Positions 33,234 to 44,758 of a stretch of DNA of 64,000 nt are shown one piece after another. The stretch covers positions 434,001 to 498,000 of the forward strand of contig JAIVFI010000032.1 of assembly GCA_025558095.1 (NCBI GenBank). The letters run 5' to 3'. Below the pieces are notes generated by a model, which saw only the letters and a program-made list of their open reading frames with translations, ran no database searches and was not told the DNA's origin. The DNA comes from Hyaloraphidium curvatum. Taxonomy: Eukaryota > Monoblepharomycota > Hyaloraphidiomycetes > Hyaloraphidiales > Hyaloraphidiaceae. Made by a program: the position numbers and the translations under genes. Position 1 is the first letter of the stretch; every line of letters begins with the position of its first letter.

Positions 33234-33850
33234 ATAGGGAGAGGACGGAAAAGCGGGGCGTGAGGATTATTAGCAAGCCGCGTTCGAAAATGAAGGAGGA
33301 GACCTACTAGGTGCCGTAGCCCATCGCGGCCAAGGAGTCGAGGAAGAGGAAGGACGAGATGGCGACCATGGCGGTCATCCTGTTTCCGGGCATGGCTGCT
33401 CGGATCCGGTCGCGGGGCGGTGCGCGGAGTTGCTCGAGGAGCGGGGAACCGGGCGTCGCGAGGGTGGCACCGCCGAGTGAATCGAGCGCGCTGCCACATC
33501 GCTCGTCAGCTCTGCATTCCTGTGAGAGCAAAGATGGGGATCAGACCTTGAAATGGACGGGATTTAGGCCGTTTGCGGGGGATTTTTGGTGGGAGATTCG
33601 TGGTGCACGGGCCGCTCGCCCATCGCCCCGCCAAAGGCGAGTCGGAGATGACGGCGACCTGCTCCGACCTGATCATCAGACAGACGACAATTTATCTAGA
33701 TGTCAACTGTACACTGTACATTTCGCATAATGTAATATGCCAGACACAGCTGCAAAGCTAGCTACGTGCGCTCAGTCAAGCATGCAAGACCATAAGAGTG
33801 ATCGACAGCAGAAAGGGACCGGGTATCGAGTCGCAGGCCCTCTGCGGCCA
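33234..33850. other. Intergenic, possibly holding a 5' exon of the membrane-protein gene
   Basis: Apart from the candidate exon at 33307-33390 noted for the preceding gene, no frame here looks like protein. The 33690-33770 part is AT-rich. Confidence 0.4.
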
Positions 33851-35215
33851 TCAGCACTTCACCACCTCCTGCGCGGCCAGGGGTTCCACGGCGGCCGCGA
33901 TGGCCGCCTCGGGCTCCGCCTCTGCGGCCCCCGCCACCGACGCCCTGCCCTCCCTGACCGCCTCCCTCACCTGCACCACCCCGTCCTCCCCCGCGATCTC
34001 GAGAGCGAACGCCAGCAGCTCCTCGAGCACCGCGACCACCCTCGCCCGCCACGACTCTGCCGGCTCCCCTTCCACCCCGGGCCCGAGCGCGTGGTCGTAC
34101 GCGGCCACGAACCGCGCGTAGACCAGCGCCCCCTCGAGCTTCAGATCGACGCCCTTGGAGCGCATGAACGCGTCGGCGCTCCCGATGTGCGCCTCGAGCT
34201 CGCCCTTGGGAGCCGCGGGTGCGCGGTGCCGCGAGACGTACCGCTCCAGCATGCCGTCGAAGGCCACGGGGCCGGGGCAAGCACGCTCGAGGGGAAGCCA
34301 GTACGCGCGGTAAACGCGCTCCTGCTCGGGCATGGAGAGGTCGGCGAAGGAGGCGAGAACGAGGTTTCGGACTAGGTCGCATGCGTCAAATTTGATGCCA
34401 GGGGTTGGGTTGTAGAGCAGGGCGCCGGCGGAGAGGAGGGTCTTTTCCTGGAGGTACTGGAAGACTTGACAGAGGTCGAGTTCCGGGGATAGGAGCTCCA
34501 TGTACATGATGGTCATGCGCTTGGTCGCGGCCTCGGCCATCGCGAGCAGATCGGTCGACGAAAGCACAGCGGCCTTGGCGTCGAAAAGCTCCTTGACAGT
34601 GCCGAGGTACGCTCCGGCGGAGCCCAGGTTCCCCGCGCCGTCGGGAAGCAGCGCCGCGGGACAGATCAGCCTGAAAAACGGCCGGCGGTCGGGAAAGCTC
34701 GGCAGCAGCCGCGACCATGGCAGCGAGTCGCCCTCGTCCAGCGCCTCGACGGCGCGTGCCAGCTCGGCGTCCTCGACGGGCAGGGAAAAGACGGTGGCGT
34801 GCAGAGCGTCGGCCGCCGCGATCAGGTCCGCAGCCACGGGGCCGTTCGCCCCGCCGGCCCCGATCCCGAGCGCCTTGGCCCTCAGGGCGTCGCGCAGGGC
34901 GGCGCAGAGCAGCATGGTCGTTGTGATGCGCTGCTGGCCGTCGATGCAGAGCAGCGTCCTGCCGTCGGACCGCCGCCTGAAGAAGGCTTTGCCGGTGCGG
35001 TGCCCCGACGGCCCCGCCGCGGCGGCGTCGCGCCACCACTTGGCCGCGACGGCGGCGTCCCACCGGTAGCGCCGCTGCATGATGGGGATCTCGAAGCGCG
35101 GCGAGGAGGCGAGCAACGCGGCGAGCGTCATTGGCCGAACGTCTGTACGGCTTCCAGCATCGTTCAAGCCCGGGCACGTCGAGGCGAGGTGCCGCAGCGG
35201 CCGCGGGCCTGCCAT
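33851..35215 (-). CDS. DUF262 / GmrSD N-terminal-domain protein
   Basis: A single-exon 454-residue protein from ATG 35215. The DUF262 hallmarks are clear: LAALLASSPRFEIPIMQRRY followed by RWD, FFRRRSDGRTLLCIDGQQRI with the invariant DGQQR, and a later FQYLQEKTLLSAGALLYN resembling the FxxLNxxGxxL motif. In bacteria DUF262 is the NTP-using half of the type IV restriction enzyme GmrSD and of many phage-defence proteins, usually joined to a DUF1524 HNH nuclease. No HNH motif is visible in the C-terminal 200 residues, which are helical and end in an Ala/Glu/Val-rich tail. DUF262 is rare in eukaryotes, so transfer from bacteria is likely. The frame upstream of 35215 uses only non-ATG codons. Confidence 0.8.
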   Translation of the reverse strand: MAGPRPLRHLASTCPGLNDAGSRTDVRPMTLAALLASSPRFEIPIMQRRYRWDAAVAAKWWRDAAAAGPSGHRTGKAFFRRRSDGRTLLCIDGQQRITTTMLLCAALRDALRAKALGIGAGGANGPVAADLIAAADALHATVFSLPVEDAELARAVEALDEGDSLPWSRLLPSFPDRRPFFRLICPAALLPDGAGNLGSAGAYLGTVKELFDAKAAVLSSTDLLAMAEAATKRMTIMYMELLSPELDLCQVFQYLQEKTLLSAGALLYNPTPGIKFDACDLVRNLVLASFADLSMPEQERVYRAYWLPLERACPGPVAFDGMLERYVSRHRAPAAPKGELEAHIGSADAFMRSKGVDLKLEGALVYARFVAAYDHALGPGVEGEPAESWRARVVAVLEELLAFALEIAGEDGVVQVREAVREGRASVAGAAEAEPEAAIAAAVEPLAAQEVVKC

Positions 35216-35693
35216 GGCACTGGCAGGCCCTCCGGTGCTGCTGACGGCACTTAGGGGACGAGTTGTGGGACAAATAAACTCCGTGATGCGCCGCAGCAAT
35301 ATGCGGCGTCGGTGGCAACAAGGGACCTCGTATTTCCCGAAAAGGGCCGAGCCGAATCGCGCATCGACGGGTCATGGATGTGCGAAAACGCAGCTGAAGT
35401 ACTGCTTCGGCCTCCCCGTGGGTTTCTAGCCGGGATGGCATCCACCGAGGGATGAAACCGAGCTGTCCTCGAAGTAGGGTCCGGCATCAGTTGAAGGCCA
35501 CAACAACAGCGACCGATTCCGGTTATGGATTCACGCTCTCCATTGCCGGTTGAGGATTCTCGAACAGCTGCCGGGCATCTTCCATCTGCGTCGAAGGAAG
35601 GGAAGAATCCAAGCAGAACGGTACGGTCGAGCTCAACAGTAGCTTCCTTCCATTCCACCCCATGATCGAGCACCAGATATTCCAAGAAACGTC
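35216..35693. other. Intergenic, no gene called
   Basis: Frames crossing this stretch are extensions or shadows of the DUF262 gene. No independent protein, repeat or RNA is seen. Confidence 0.4.
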
Positions 35694-36616
35694 TCAAGCC
35701 GACCCGGCTCCGCCCTTGTGGCTCGCCAGCCTGCTAGGGCACCCCTCCACCTTCCCCGGATCCCCACCGCCCCGCTCGTACTCCTCGCAGATCGTCCTCA
35801 CGAAATCCGCCGGCTCGTGCCCCCCCTCGCAATCCTGCCACTGCCCGCCGTCCACCAGGCACCGCATCTTGCCCGCCACGTGCACGGTGCAGCTCTTTTT
35901 CGCCCCCGCGGCCCGCGTGGCCTCGCCCGACGCGAAGAGGAGCTCCTTTCCGAGGTCCGAGTCGGCGCATTTGGTGATTTCGGCGGGGTCGAGCCCGATC
36001 CGCGCCGCGCAGGTCGCCAGGAGGTCGGCTGAGGGGATTTCGTAGTACTTTGCAGATTGGCAAGTGACGAACTTGAACCAGTCGTTGGGCGAGGAGCCGG
36101 CGGGCGGGGACTGCTTGAACAAGTGGTAGGCGCAGAGCTGCTGCCTGTTGCCGGCGCACTCGGTGTCCCCCTGGTCGATGGAAACGGGGTCACGCGATGC
36201 AGCGAACCCGTCTCGGACGGCCACCCACGTGCGGGCAGGAAAGAACCCCGTCGTTCATCCTCACGATGTAGTCGGTCCTAATCTCGGCGATTGCCCCGAC
36301 CTGATATTGGACCCGCCGTGAGCACCGCAGCACGCGTGCGCGTGGCCGGTCCGTTCACCTTTGCCACCGCCTCCGCCAGGATGGGCTCGCAACGCGCGGC
36401 GTCCGGGCACCGCGACATGACGTACGCCGTCACGGGAACCGGCGCCGGCCCCGCGCGGCGCAGCCCGAGGTCGGCGGCCGCGTCCTTTGGAGAGCCGGTC
36501 GACGCCGCGGGCTTGGCGGCCGGCGGCGGCGACGAGAGCGAGACGAGCGAAATCATGAGGCACAGGAGGAGCATCGCCATCGATGTGGACGAGCCCCCGG
36601 AGCTGTTCGTCGCCAT
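35694..36616 (-). CDS. GILT-family thiol reductase, three exons
   Basis: Exons 36359-36616, 36229-36300, 35694-36170 (268 aa). The splice at the last junction creates the GILT signature CPHGDTECAGNRQQLC exactly. The N-terminus has a hydrophobic signal or anchor (MAMLLLCLMISLVSLSS), then the thioredoxin-like segment VPVTAYVMSRCPDAARCE, in which the usual CxxC is replaced by a wider Cys spacing, as in other non-animal GILTs. The protein family reduces disulfide bonds in acidic compartments such as the lysosome or vacuole. Several additional cysteines in the C-terminal half (ATCAARIGL, CTVHVAGKMRCLVDG) fit the family. The true start is ATG 36616; the longer frame begins with GTG. Confidence 0.88.
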
Positions 36617-36902
36617 CGTGCCGGAGTCGGGTGACACGGACGAGTGGAGACGAGTGACGGGCTGCTTGGCCGCCTTCGGTGGAGCTTCGAAACTTCCCAC
36701 GAATCTGGACTCATTTCAACCGCCAAAAGCCGAGGAAAACATCGAATTGGACGAATAGCTAAGCTACAAGCTCGAGAAAGTTCTGTCTAGCGACGAAAGT
36801 GTCGGATGCCGGGGGTGCAGGGGGCGATCAACGCCCACCCGCCGCGGTGCTCAAAAGCCGGCGCTGGGGTATAGAGGCAATCTACAGATCGGCGTCGCCG
36901 GC

Positions 36903-39549
36903 TCATTCGTCCGGCGTCGGCTCGGGGGTCTCGGGGCCGCCGCCGGCGAACGGCGGGGGGTTGCTGGCGGCGTAGAACTCGCGGTAGTGCGCGACCGACT
37001 TCTTGCTCCTGGCAAACTTGAGGCCGCACGCGTTGCAGAGCCTGCGAGGGATAAGGAGAGTCAGGCATGAAACTGGCATAGACCGGATCCCGAGAAACCC
37101 ACGTCTTCTCCCCCGTCGGGCCCTTCCTCCACTCGGGGCTGTGGTTGGTGTTGCACCACTCGCACTTCTTGGGCGCCTTGGCATGCGATGTGCCCGGCGG
37201 CCTCGGCGCCCGCGGCGCGCGGGGCCTGTCCTTCTTCTGCCGCTTGCGCGCCCGCGCCCGCGCCCCGCCGTACTCGCCGTCCGCGCCGACCAGCCCGCCG
37301 TCCGTCTCGCGGTCCGAGTCCGTGTCCGAGTAGCGGTCCGCGCCCGTGGACCAGGATTCGGCCTCCGAAAACTCCTCGATCGTGTATCCCGGGTCCGCCA
37401 GGGGCTGGACGACGACCCCGTTGGGCCGCTTGCGCTCGGGCGACGTCGGCGTGGGCTGCCTCTCTTCGTCGTCGCCCTCGGGGCCCGGCCCGACTGGGCG
37501 GAGCGGAGGCGGCTTGCTCTTCTTCTTGGCCGGCTTCTCCTTCTCCCGCTCCTTGTTCTCCTTCTTGGGCGACGGAGCGGGCGGCACTGCTTCGGGCCCT
37601 GGCGCAATAGAGAACTTGAGGATGGTCGCGCTCGACAGCGAATTCATGGTCCGGCGCTGCGTGTCCGCGATCGGCTCCAGGTTGTGCTCCGGCGGCGGGG
37701 TGAGGCACCGGGACGGCGCCTCGTAGAGCTCCCACTGCATCTCGCCGGCCTTGGAGGAGCCCGGATGGCCCTCGTGATCGCACTCGTAGTGCAGAGAGGG
37801 GGTCGAGGGGGGATCCAGCGAGGCCATGGGGCCGGGGTGGAGGTAGCCGTTGAAGGTGGGTGCTCCGTCGGCGACCGAGGGGAAGGGGAGGCCGAGGAGC
37901 GGGGTGTTGGGCAGGGTCGCGTTCGGAGTGCGGAAAACACGGAAAGGGCGCCCCGTTTCCGCCATCTCGGAGCCGTCCGGGAAGAGCGCCCGCGGGTCCA
38001 CGAAGATGTTGACGGGAGATCCGATGCCGAGCAGCGACGGCGAGCTGAGGAAACTGCTCGAGGTCTCCATCGGCGTGTCGCCGTCCGCCACGGGCTCGCT
38101 GTGCAGCTCCGCGTACTGGGGCTCGTGGTGCGAGGCGTGCATCATGCCCAGCCCGAGTCCGATCGCTGGGTTCGCGGCCGCCGCCGCCGCCGCGAGCCGC
38201 GCCTTCTCCTCGCGCATCTCTCCGCGCAGGCGCTCCAGCCAATGCTGCTGCACCTCGTCCGTAACCGTCCCGAGGTCGCCGAACCTGCCGGCCTGGAGGA
38301 GGATCCTGCATGCGACCTCGGGGATGCCCTTGGTGGCGTCGAAGAGCATGGGGAGGAGGTAGTACCCGACGGGGCTCTCCTTGAGGGCCATGAGGTGGTT
38401 CGGGTTGTCCGCCATGGCGTAGGTGACGAGCTGGCGGACGAAGCCCAGCTTCTCCTGCAAGCACTGCGTGAGCACGGTCGCAAAAGGCGTCGCGTCGCCG
38501 GACGCGGAGCCGGTGTTCAGTTCCGAGGTCATGAAGGCTGAGACCCGGCTGTAGATGGAGGCAACGGCCTGCTGGATGTTGACGTCGAGGTCCCACTCGA
38601 AAGGCTTTACGACGTTGCGGGCCTCTTCCGCAAGGAACACCTGGTAAGCCAGCCGCGGGTTGGAAACCACGAGGGAATGGAGCGCGGCCATGCAATTGAT
38701 GCGGAACACGTGCCACCGGTTGAGAATCTCCGCCAGCACCTGATGTGCGCGCTGACGCTGCTGGTGCTGAGCAAGAGCCTCTAGAGCTGCGCCGTGGGAT
38801 CCGAGGGTAGCGGGCGGGACCGAAAGTCTGTCCGCAGTCGGGTGAGGAAAGGCGGTCGCAGCCGGTTGTTGGTCCGAAACAGGATGCAGAGGCGGGCGAG
38901 CAAAGACGGCGGCAGAGGACGGCACAGCAGGTGTCTGCTGTTGTCGGGGATCGGAATGCGTGAGCTGCACAAGATCAGGGGCAGTTTCCGGTGCAGTGAG
39001 TGTCACTTTCGGAAGCGATGCCACCGAAGGAGGTTCAAGCTGGATGGCTTGGGCCGTGGCAGGCTGGTCCAAGCCGATTTCTGCTGCAGAAGCGTCTCCG
39101 GCGTCCGTCATGATGACCTCCTCAATCTCCAGCGGAGGGACAACGCCGTGCGAGTCCATGAGCGGCGACGCCGAAGGCCGACTCGAGCCGTCGACCGGCC
39201 AGCCATCCGGGCCCGACGCACGGGCCACCAGAGTGTCCGTCCGTTCCAGAGTCTGGGGGAAGCTGAAGTCCGAGAATGCTATGAGCGAGTCCGAGCGCGA
39301 GAGGGGCATTGCGGGCAGGGTCAAGTGGTCGCCCTCGACAAGAGTTGTCGCCGACAGGAGGCCCGTGGGGGCGGATCCTGGCGTCGGCGTTTTGCTGTCG
39401 ATGACAAGCTCCGGCAAAGGCACATGAAACTGAAGGGAATGAGACACCTTCCGGCTTGGTCCGCCATTGAGATCAACGAACGTGTCTTCCCGGGAAAGGG
39501 AGGAGAAATGTCGGAGACCTTCCATGGGCCAGAACTGGCTCGTCAACAT
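36903..39549 (-). CDS. GATA-type zinc-finger transcription factor
   Basis: Exons 37103-39549 and 36903-37041 (861 aa from ATG 39549). The intron splits the GATA finger; joined, it reads CEWCNTNHSPEWRKGP ... LCNACGLKFAR, a C-x2-C-x18-C-x2-C finger followed by a basic tail (ARSKKS). A nuclear-type basic stretch (RARARKRQKKDRPR) precedes it. The middle 200 residues form a helical domain (VLAEILNRWHVFRINCMAAL, FVRQLVTYAMADNPNHLM), followed by long Pro/Ser-rich regions. GATA factors bind (A/T)GATA(A/G) sites and often control nitrogen, light or iron responses; which applies here is unknown. The frame upstream of 39549 lacks an ATG, so additional 5' exons in 39600-39940 are possible. Confidence 0.85.
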
Positions 39550-40524
39550 CCGATTGTCCAGAAAGACGCCGAGGTGCGAACACAATCGCGCAAAAGATAC
39601 CCAAGTGAGCAGAGGGGCACAATACGGCAAACTCGAACTCACAGGCGCACGCCGCAGCAGCCAGCTGTTGCAAGGATACTACCGCGAAGACGGTGTCGGA
39701 AAGTGACCTGGCGGAGCAGAATCAGCCTTCGCTCTGGAACAAAGAGCAGCAAAAGAGCGCCGTGCACGGTGCCATGCCTGCTGCTTTCGAGAGTGCTGTT
39801 GTCCACCCCCCGTGCGAGTTGGCGGAGCAAGCACAGGGCCTTCTCCCCATCCACCCCGAGATAACTCCCCGTGCAGTCCATCATCGTCCGGAATGGGACA
39901 ATGCTCACCTCGAAGGATGTCCGCGCGCTCACGGGAGAGCGGGATGAGGGGGAGCGACGCGCGGGGAGTCGGCATGCAGCGAGTCGACGCCGCAGTCCCC
40001 GAATCCCGGCAGCCCCGCCAAACAAAGCTCAATCCCAAGATGCAGGACAAAACCGAGTCTGCCGGCTCCTAGTATCCCTGGCTGTCGTCGTGCACGAAGG
40101 TCCGGGAGGTGTACTCGTGTCGTAAACAGCGCTTGTTTGCGACCGAGAGCGTGCTCCTCCGCGGCGCCGCTCAGCAGCCGTTTCCTTCCTGCTGCGGCGA
40201 TGGCGCAACTTGGCAGTCCGAGGAGCCAAATGCCGACCGAGAATCGCCCCAGTTGGGCAGATGCGCCGGTGATTCGACGAGCTGTGTGGTTGTCGGGGAG
40301 GCGGCCTCAACAACCGACCGCCCGGACAAACAGCCCCGAATCACTTCGCGCTTACCACCAAACTACGGCACGAAGAAGGCAAGCATGGCAAACATTGTTG
40401 TATTCGACACCGATAAAGCCATTTACTCGGGCCCTTAAGCTCGCATCGTCGAGTTCATTGCCACGAAAGCGGTCACCCGGTCCCGCCGTTTGCCACTAGA
40501 TCCGCAATGCGCCCCACAACCTCA
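39550..40524. other. Region between convergent or same-strand genes; possible 5' exons of the GATA gene
   Basis: On the minus strand near 39800-39900 a short frame (MMDCTGSYLGVDGEKALCLL) looks protein-like and is followed by a GTGGAC donor; it could be a first exon of the GATA gene, but I could not chain it convincingly. From 40050 to 40524 nothing is seen. Confidence 0.35.
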
Positions 40525-41481
40525 TCATCTTAACCAAAAGACCAAATTCCACCGTTCTCCGTGTCCTCCGGGCGGCACAAGCACCTCGTGCCAAACATCG
40601 CCGAGGTGACAGACTGCCCATCCTCGTTCGTGCTTCACCTGCACCTTCCTCCTCTTCTTCTTGTCCGGTTCCCGGTCGAGAGGGTCCTCAAATACGAGCG
40701 TCGTCTCCGAAGAGTCGAAAAGGCAGAGGTTCAGCGTCACGCGGGCGCTGTCAATATGCGCCGGCAAAGGCGATTGCTCCCGAGGAAGGTAGCGAATCAC
40801 AAAGACATGGTGGGGATAGCGGGCGGCAGGGACAACTGCTGGGTCATCTCGCCAGGAAAGAAGGTCCTCCAGATCAGGGTAGAGCCACGATGCGGCAGGA
40901 TTTGATTCAGGGTAGCTGAACATCGCCATGCCGTTGTGATGCGGGAACAGGGCCCGTCAGCATCCCGTTGCGGCGTTCGCACAGAATGGCCAAACCCACA
41001 GCCGGCGGAGAAGAGGTCCCATTGTCTCTAGCAGCTCCGCAACGAATCCTCGGAAACTTGGAAGAGACTCTCGCTCCGTCAACACGTGGCCGCTATTCAA
41101 CACGGGGTCACGCCGGGGCCAGTGCACTTTAACAGCCGCTTGACCGTACTAGTGGTGCAGTGCGTTCGGTTTCCTCGAACCGGCCGGCTTGGGCAAGTCG
41201 TCCGCGTCGTCGCGCTCAGGAAGGTCCCCGCGGAACTCGCGAACGAACCAATCGCAGCCGTCCTCGTTCAGCAAAGGGAAAGAAAACACCGCGTGCTCCA
41301 CGATTGTCCGTATAGCTCCGGAATCCGGCTCCGAGGGATGGAGCTTGGCAGGGAACGCAGGGTGCAAGAGCGCGGCGAGCGGTGGCGGCGGCGAAGGCGA
41401 GGACGGCGAGGGAGACATGGCAACTCCTGCAGATGAGACAGACGCGAACGACGCCGCCAAATGCCGAAGACGCGTTGTCAT
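40525..41481 (-). CDS. 2-oxoglutarate/Fe(II) dioxygenase, three exons
   Basis: Exons 41150-41481, 41000-41092, 40525-40915 (271 aa; phases agree). The N-terminal part (TIVEHAVFSFPLLNEDGCDW, then RKPNALHHYGHVL across the first splice) matches the start of PLOD/P4H-like dioxygenase domains. The iron ligands are His and Asp in PAHIDSARVTLNLCL and the distal His in GDVWHEV, with Arg in GERWNLVFWLR likely binding 2-oxoglutarate. The protein is small, without a signal peptide. The family hydroxylates proteins or small molecules; the substrate is unknown. An internal frame just upstream of exon 3 (HHNGMAMFSY) also looks coding, so the second splice is less certain. It is divergent from the hydrolase at 41569. 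Confidence 0.75.
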
Positions 41482-41568
41482 TGAAGTCCGGCGATCGACC
41501 GGTCTGTTTTGAGACGCGACGTAGTAGCGCCGGGCCGAAACGGTGCCGATCTCGCCTTGCTGAGCGAA

Positions 41569-42708
41569 ATGGGTCCCGATGGCGAACGAAAGATCAGAAT
41601 CACGACGCCAGAAGGGCGAGCGCTCGTCGGCGTCCTCTCTCTGCGGCCGCCAAGGCCGGGCCGACGGAAGCGTGACCTTTTCCTTGTTCTGCACGGAATT
41701 TTCGGCCACAAGGACTACCTGATGCTACCTCAAATGGCGGCGAAGCTGCCTGTTTCTGCTCTTCGATACGATTGTCAGGGCTGCGGGGAGAGCGACGGGG
41801 TGGACCGGAACTATGGCGGATACTGTGGGTCTTCTCCGCGGAACGCGGACATCGCCGTCGTTGACGTAAATGCCGTCTGCAGACGACGATCTGGTGGACA
41901 TTCGCTTCATCGTCGACCTTTTTGAGCGACCGGAGGCCCATCGGACATCGTCTGGGTTCCCCGTCCGCGTCGTGGAACACGACGGACACCTTTCTCCTGC
42001 CGACGACCTTCTGTCGCTCGGTTTCGAGGTCACCGGCATGATTGGCCACAGCAAGGGTGCCCACATTATCTTCATGCATCTCGGTTCCATCTTCAACACG
42101 TCCATCTTGGCGAACCTGCCCGCCGCGCCGCCGTCGCGGGACGGCAAAGTTTCTGCCCGCCTGCACGACACTCCCCGCACGACGAACGTAAAGTATCTCG
42201 TGGATCTCTCGACGAGATATGACATGGAAACGCTGCGGGAACGCTACGATTCGCGTTGGGCCGAGGCGGAGAAGGAAGGGGTGTTCACCGTTGAAGTGCC
42301 GCCGTTCCATTACATTCCCGGCAAAGGGATCATGGAGAAAGGGCGGGAGAAGGAGCTGGTTTACATGGTCGATCTCGTCGAGTTCATGAAGATCCCCATG
42401 GGCGGTCTTGGTTGGTAGAGAAACGTTTCTTCGGAGTTTCACTGATTCTGACACTTACTTTTCCAGCGCGGTCGATCCCTCCGAGCGTCGCCACGCTCAT
42501 CACCCACTGCAAAGGTGACACCCTCACCCCCCCGTGGCACTCTGTCGAGGGCTTCCATCGCGCCATCCCGCACTCGGACCTCATTCTCCTTGACGGCGGC
42601 GACCACAACTACTCCAGACCGAAGGAGCTCAGCACCCGGATCGTGGATGAGATTTGCTCCTGGATTAACAACGGGATGGCGAAAGAAGGGTCGCCCGCGA
42701 AGATGTGA
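41569..42708 (+). CDS. Alpha/beta hydrolase (serine esterase-like), three exons
   Basis: Exons 41569-41824, 41883-42410, 42467-42708 (341 aa). A complete triad is visible: nucleophile Ser in MIGHSKGAHI, Asp in HCKGDTLTPPW and His in DGGDHNYSRP; the oxyanion region is VLHGIFGHKDYL. The arrangement RYDCQGCGESDG follows the second strand. Relatives are small cytosolic hydrolases or acyl esterases; no more precise call is possible. Both introns have strong donors (GTGGGT, GTTGGT) and the joins keep phase 1. Only 87 bases separate its start from that of the divergent dioxygenase, so the two probably share a promoter region. Confidence 0.85.
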
Positions 42709-42721
42709 CATCCCGATGTGG

Positions 42722-44411
42722 CTAGAGCTTGCGCATCATCGCTGCCACCTGCTGCGAGTAGGACATCTTGGAGTAATACTCAAGGTCGTACTGCTTCTTT
42801 GTCAATGACGGGTCATAGAAGTGCAGTCAACCACCAACCTTGCGCAGCACCTGGTGGTAGAGCATTCCCGTCTCTCCGAGAGTCTCCCGCAGAACGGTGT
42901 CCTCGGCGAGGTTGGCGAGCGCCTCTTCCAGCGTCTTTGGCATTGGTACCGCATTCTTGGGCTCGTCCGTGGTCTCGGGGGGGAGCTCCAGTCCACGTGC
43001 CAGTCCGTCCATCCCTGAGGCAAGGAAAGCGGCGAGCCCGACATACGGATTCGCAGTGGAATCGTAGGCCCGGATCTCTACATTGTCACAACGCGTGCCG
43101 TACGGCGGAGAGGACACCCGAAGGGTGCATTCTCGGTTCTCCCGGCCCCAGGTGACGGCCGTGCATCCGCTCCACGCTCCAGTCTGCATTGCCTGCGATC
43201 AGGGATTCATTGCCCCGGATGGCTAAAAGAGCTAGCGCTCACCGCGGTCGCCCTCGCATAACTGTTGATGGTCGGCATGGTGACGCCCGCAATCGCTGGG
43301 AGGTGCTCCATGATCCCGGCCATGAAGCATTCGGCAGTCTTGGACATCCCCGCGGCCGACGACGGATCCGGGAAGATGTTGATCCCCGAGGCATCCACGA
43401 GCGACATGTGGATATGGAGCCCATTGCCCTGCTCTCCCTTGAAGGGCTTGGGGAGCAGCGTGCATCCGAGCCCGTGCTTGCCCGCGATCGCATCGACGGT
43501 CTGGCGCAGGAACAGCAGATCGTCCGCCGCGCGGAGCATGGGCACCGGGGCCAGGCTGACTTCATAGGCACCGGGAGCGGACTCGGGGTGGAAGGTGTAG
43601 GGAGTGATGCCGACAGACGCGAGGGTGTCGACAATCTCGCGAACGCACTTGCCGCCGAGGCTGCGGTAGGCGGCGTCCTGGCAGTACACGTACTCGTCCA
43701 CGGGCTTGGGCAGACCGTCTGCATCGAAGCCGTCAAACTGGAGGATCGTCAGCGACGGCATGGGGGTTCAATGGAGCGGCCGGCCCACCAGAGTGAACTC
43801 AATCTCCATGCCCACGATGGGCTCCAGCCCGTACTTGGACTTGAGCAGCTCCAGCTGCTTCTTCAGCGTGTTGCGGGGGCAGAAGGAGGCAGGCACCTTG
43901 CCCCCGTCCGGCGTGTAGTCCCAGACCTCGCCGATGACACACGCGACACCGTCCTCATACGGGAGCACGCGGAGCGTCTCCAGGTCGGGCAGGAAGTTCA
44001 TCTCGCCCGTGGCGCCGACGCCGGTTCCGGGGAGGATAAGGTCCGCGCAAAGGGGCTGCTGGTAAACCACATTGGGCTTGCCGAGGCCCGTGGTCGCCAG
44101 CTTTGGGAGCCGGAAGAGCGGCACCGAGACCGACAGCATGATGTTGCTTTCAAGGGCATTGTCAGATGAGGGATGCGTACGGAGAATGAGCAGAATGCGT
44201 ACTTGAGGTTCAGCATCGCGATCCGGATCCATTTGACGCCCATTGTTTCGAGCTTGTCGACCAGCGAAGCTTCCGACTCGGTCTCCAATAGTACGTCCGA
44301 CGAGTGCGCATTCCTGACCGAGAGGGGCGGAGTGGCGAGGCGGGAGACCTGCTCCAGCGGCAGCTTGGTTTCCAGGGCGTGGACAAGCGGGAGGGGCGAG
44401 AGGGCGGACAT
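42722..44411 (-). CDS. Glutamine-synthetase-family protein (FluG/lengsin-like), five exons
   Basis: Exons 44203-44411, 43789-44146, 43243-43737, 42839-43183, 42722-42796 (493 aa; every phase agrees). GS catalytic landmarks: LEPIVGMEIEFTL (metal-binding Glu), YEVSLAPVPML, NGLHIHMSLVD (the His of the second metal site), TINSYARAT, WGRENRECTLRV (the NR arginine motif) and a final VEIRAYDSTANPYVGLAAF. Spacing resembles the catalytic domain of FluG, lengsin and gamma-glutamyl-amine synthetases rather than housekeeping eukaryotic GS. It likely ligates glutamate to an amine using ATP; the amine is unknown. The first intron removes a stretch with TGA, and the last intron is only 42 nt. Stop is at 42722-42724. 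Confidence 0.85.
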
Positions 44412-44758
44412 TCCGGCGCGCGGAGGCGACAACGTTGGCAGGGCGCTGGCGAGACGGTTTCGCGGCACCGCGTCGGTCCGAGGTGAAGGAAGAGAGGCAA
44501 TAAAGCGTCCTGCAGGGGTTGGACGCGGCCGATGACCCGATTTGAAGGTGTTCGCCGTCTATCTTCGGCGCGCAATCTCGATCGATCCGCGTGGCGGTGC
44601 AATTCGCTACCCGCAGCGCGTGAGGCCTAACAGCGCAAGACGGCTAGAAGCTCTACCGACCTGGGATGATCCAAGGTAGTGAAGCTCTCTGATGGTAGAC
44701 TACATGGGTGGCCGCCTGGCCTACATTACACTCTCCCGCTCCACCGAAGTCCAGCAGA

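Noticed and set aside
36291-36758. 155-codon plus-strand frame
   Set aside because: Antisense to the first exon of the GILT gene; the CPHGDTECAGN signature supports the minus strand.
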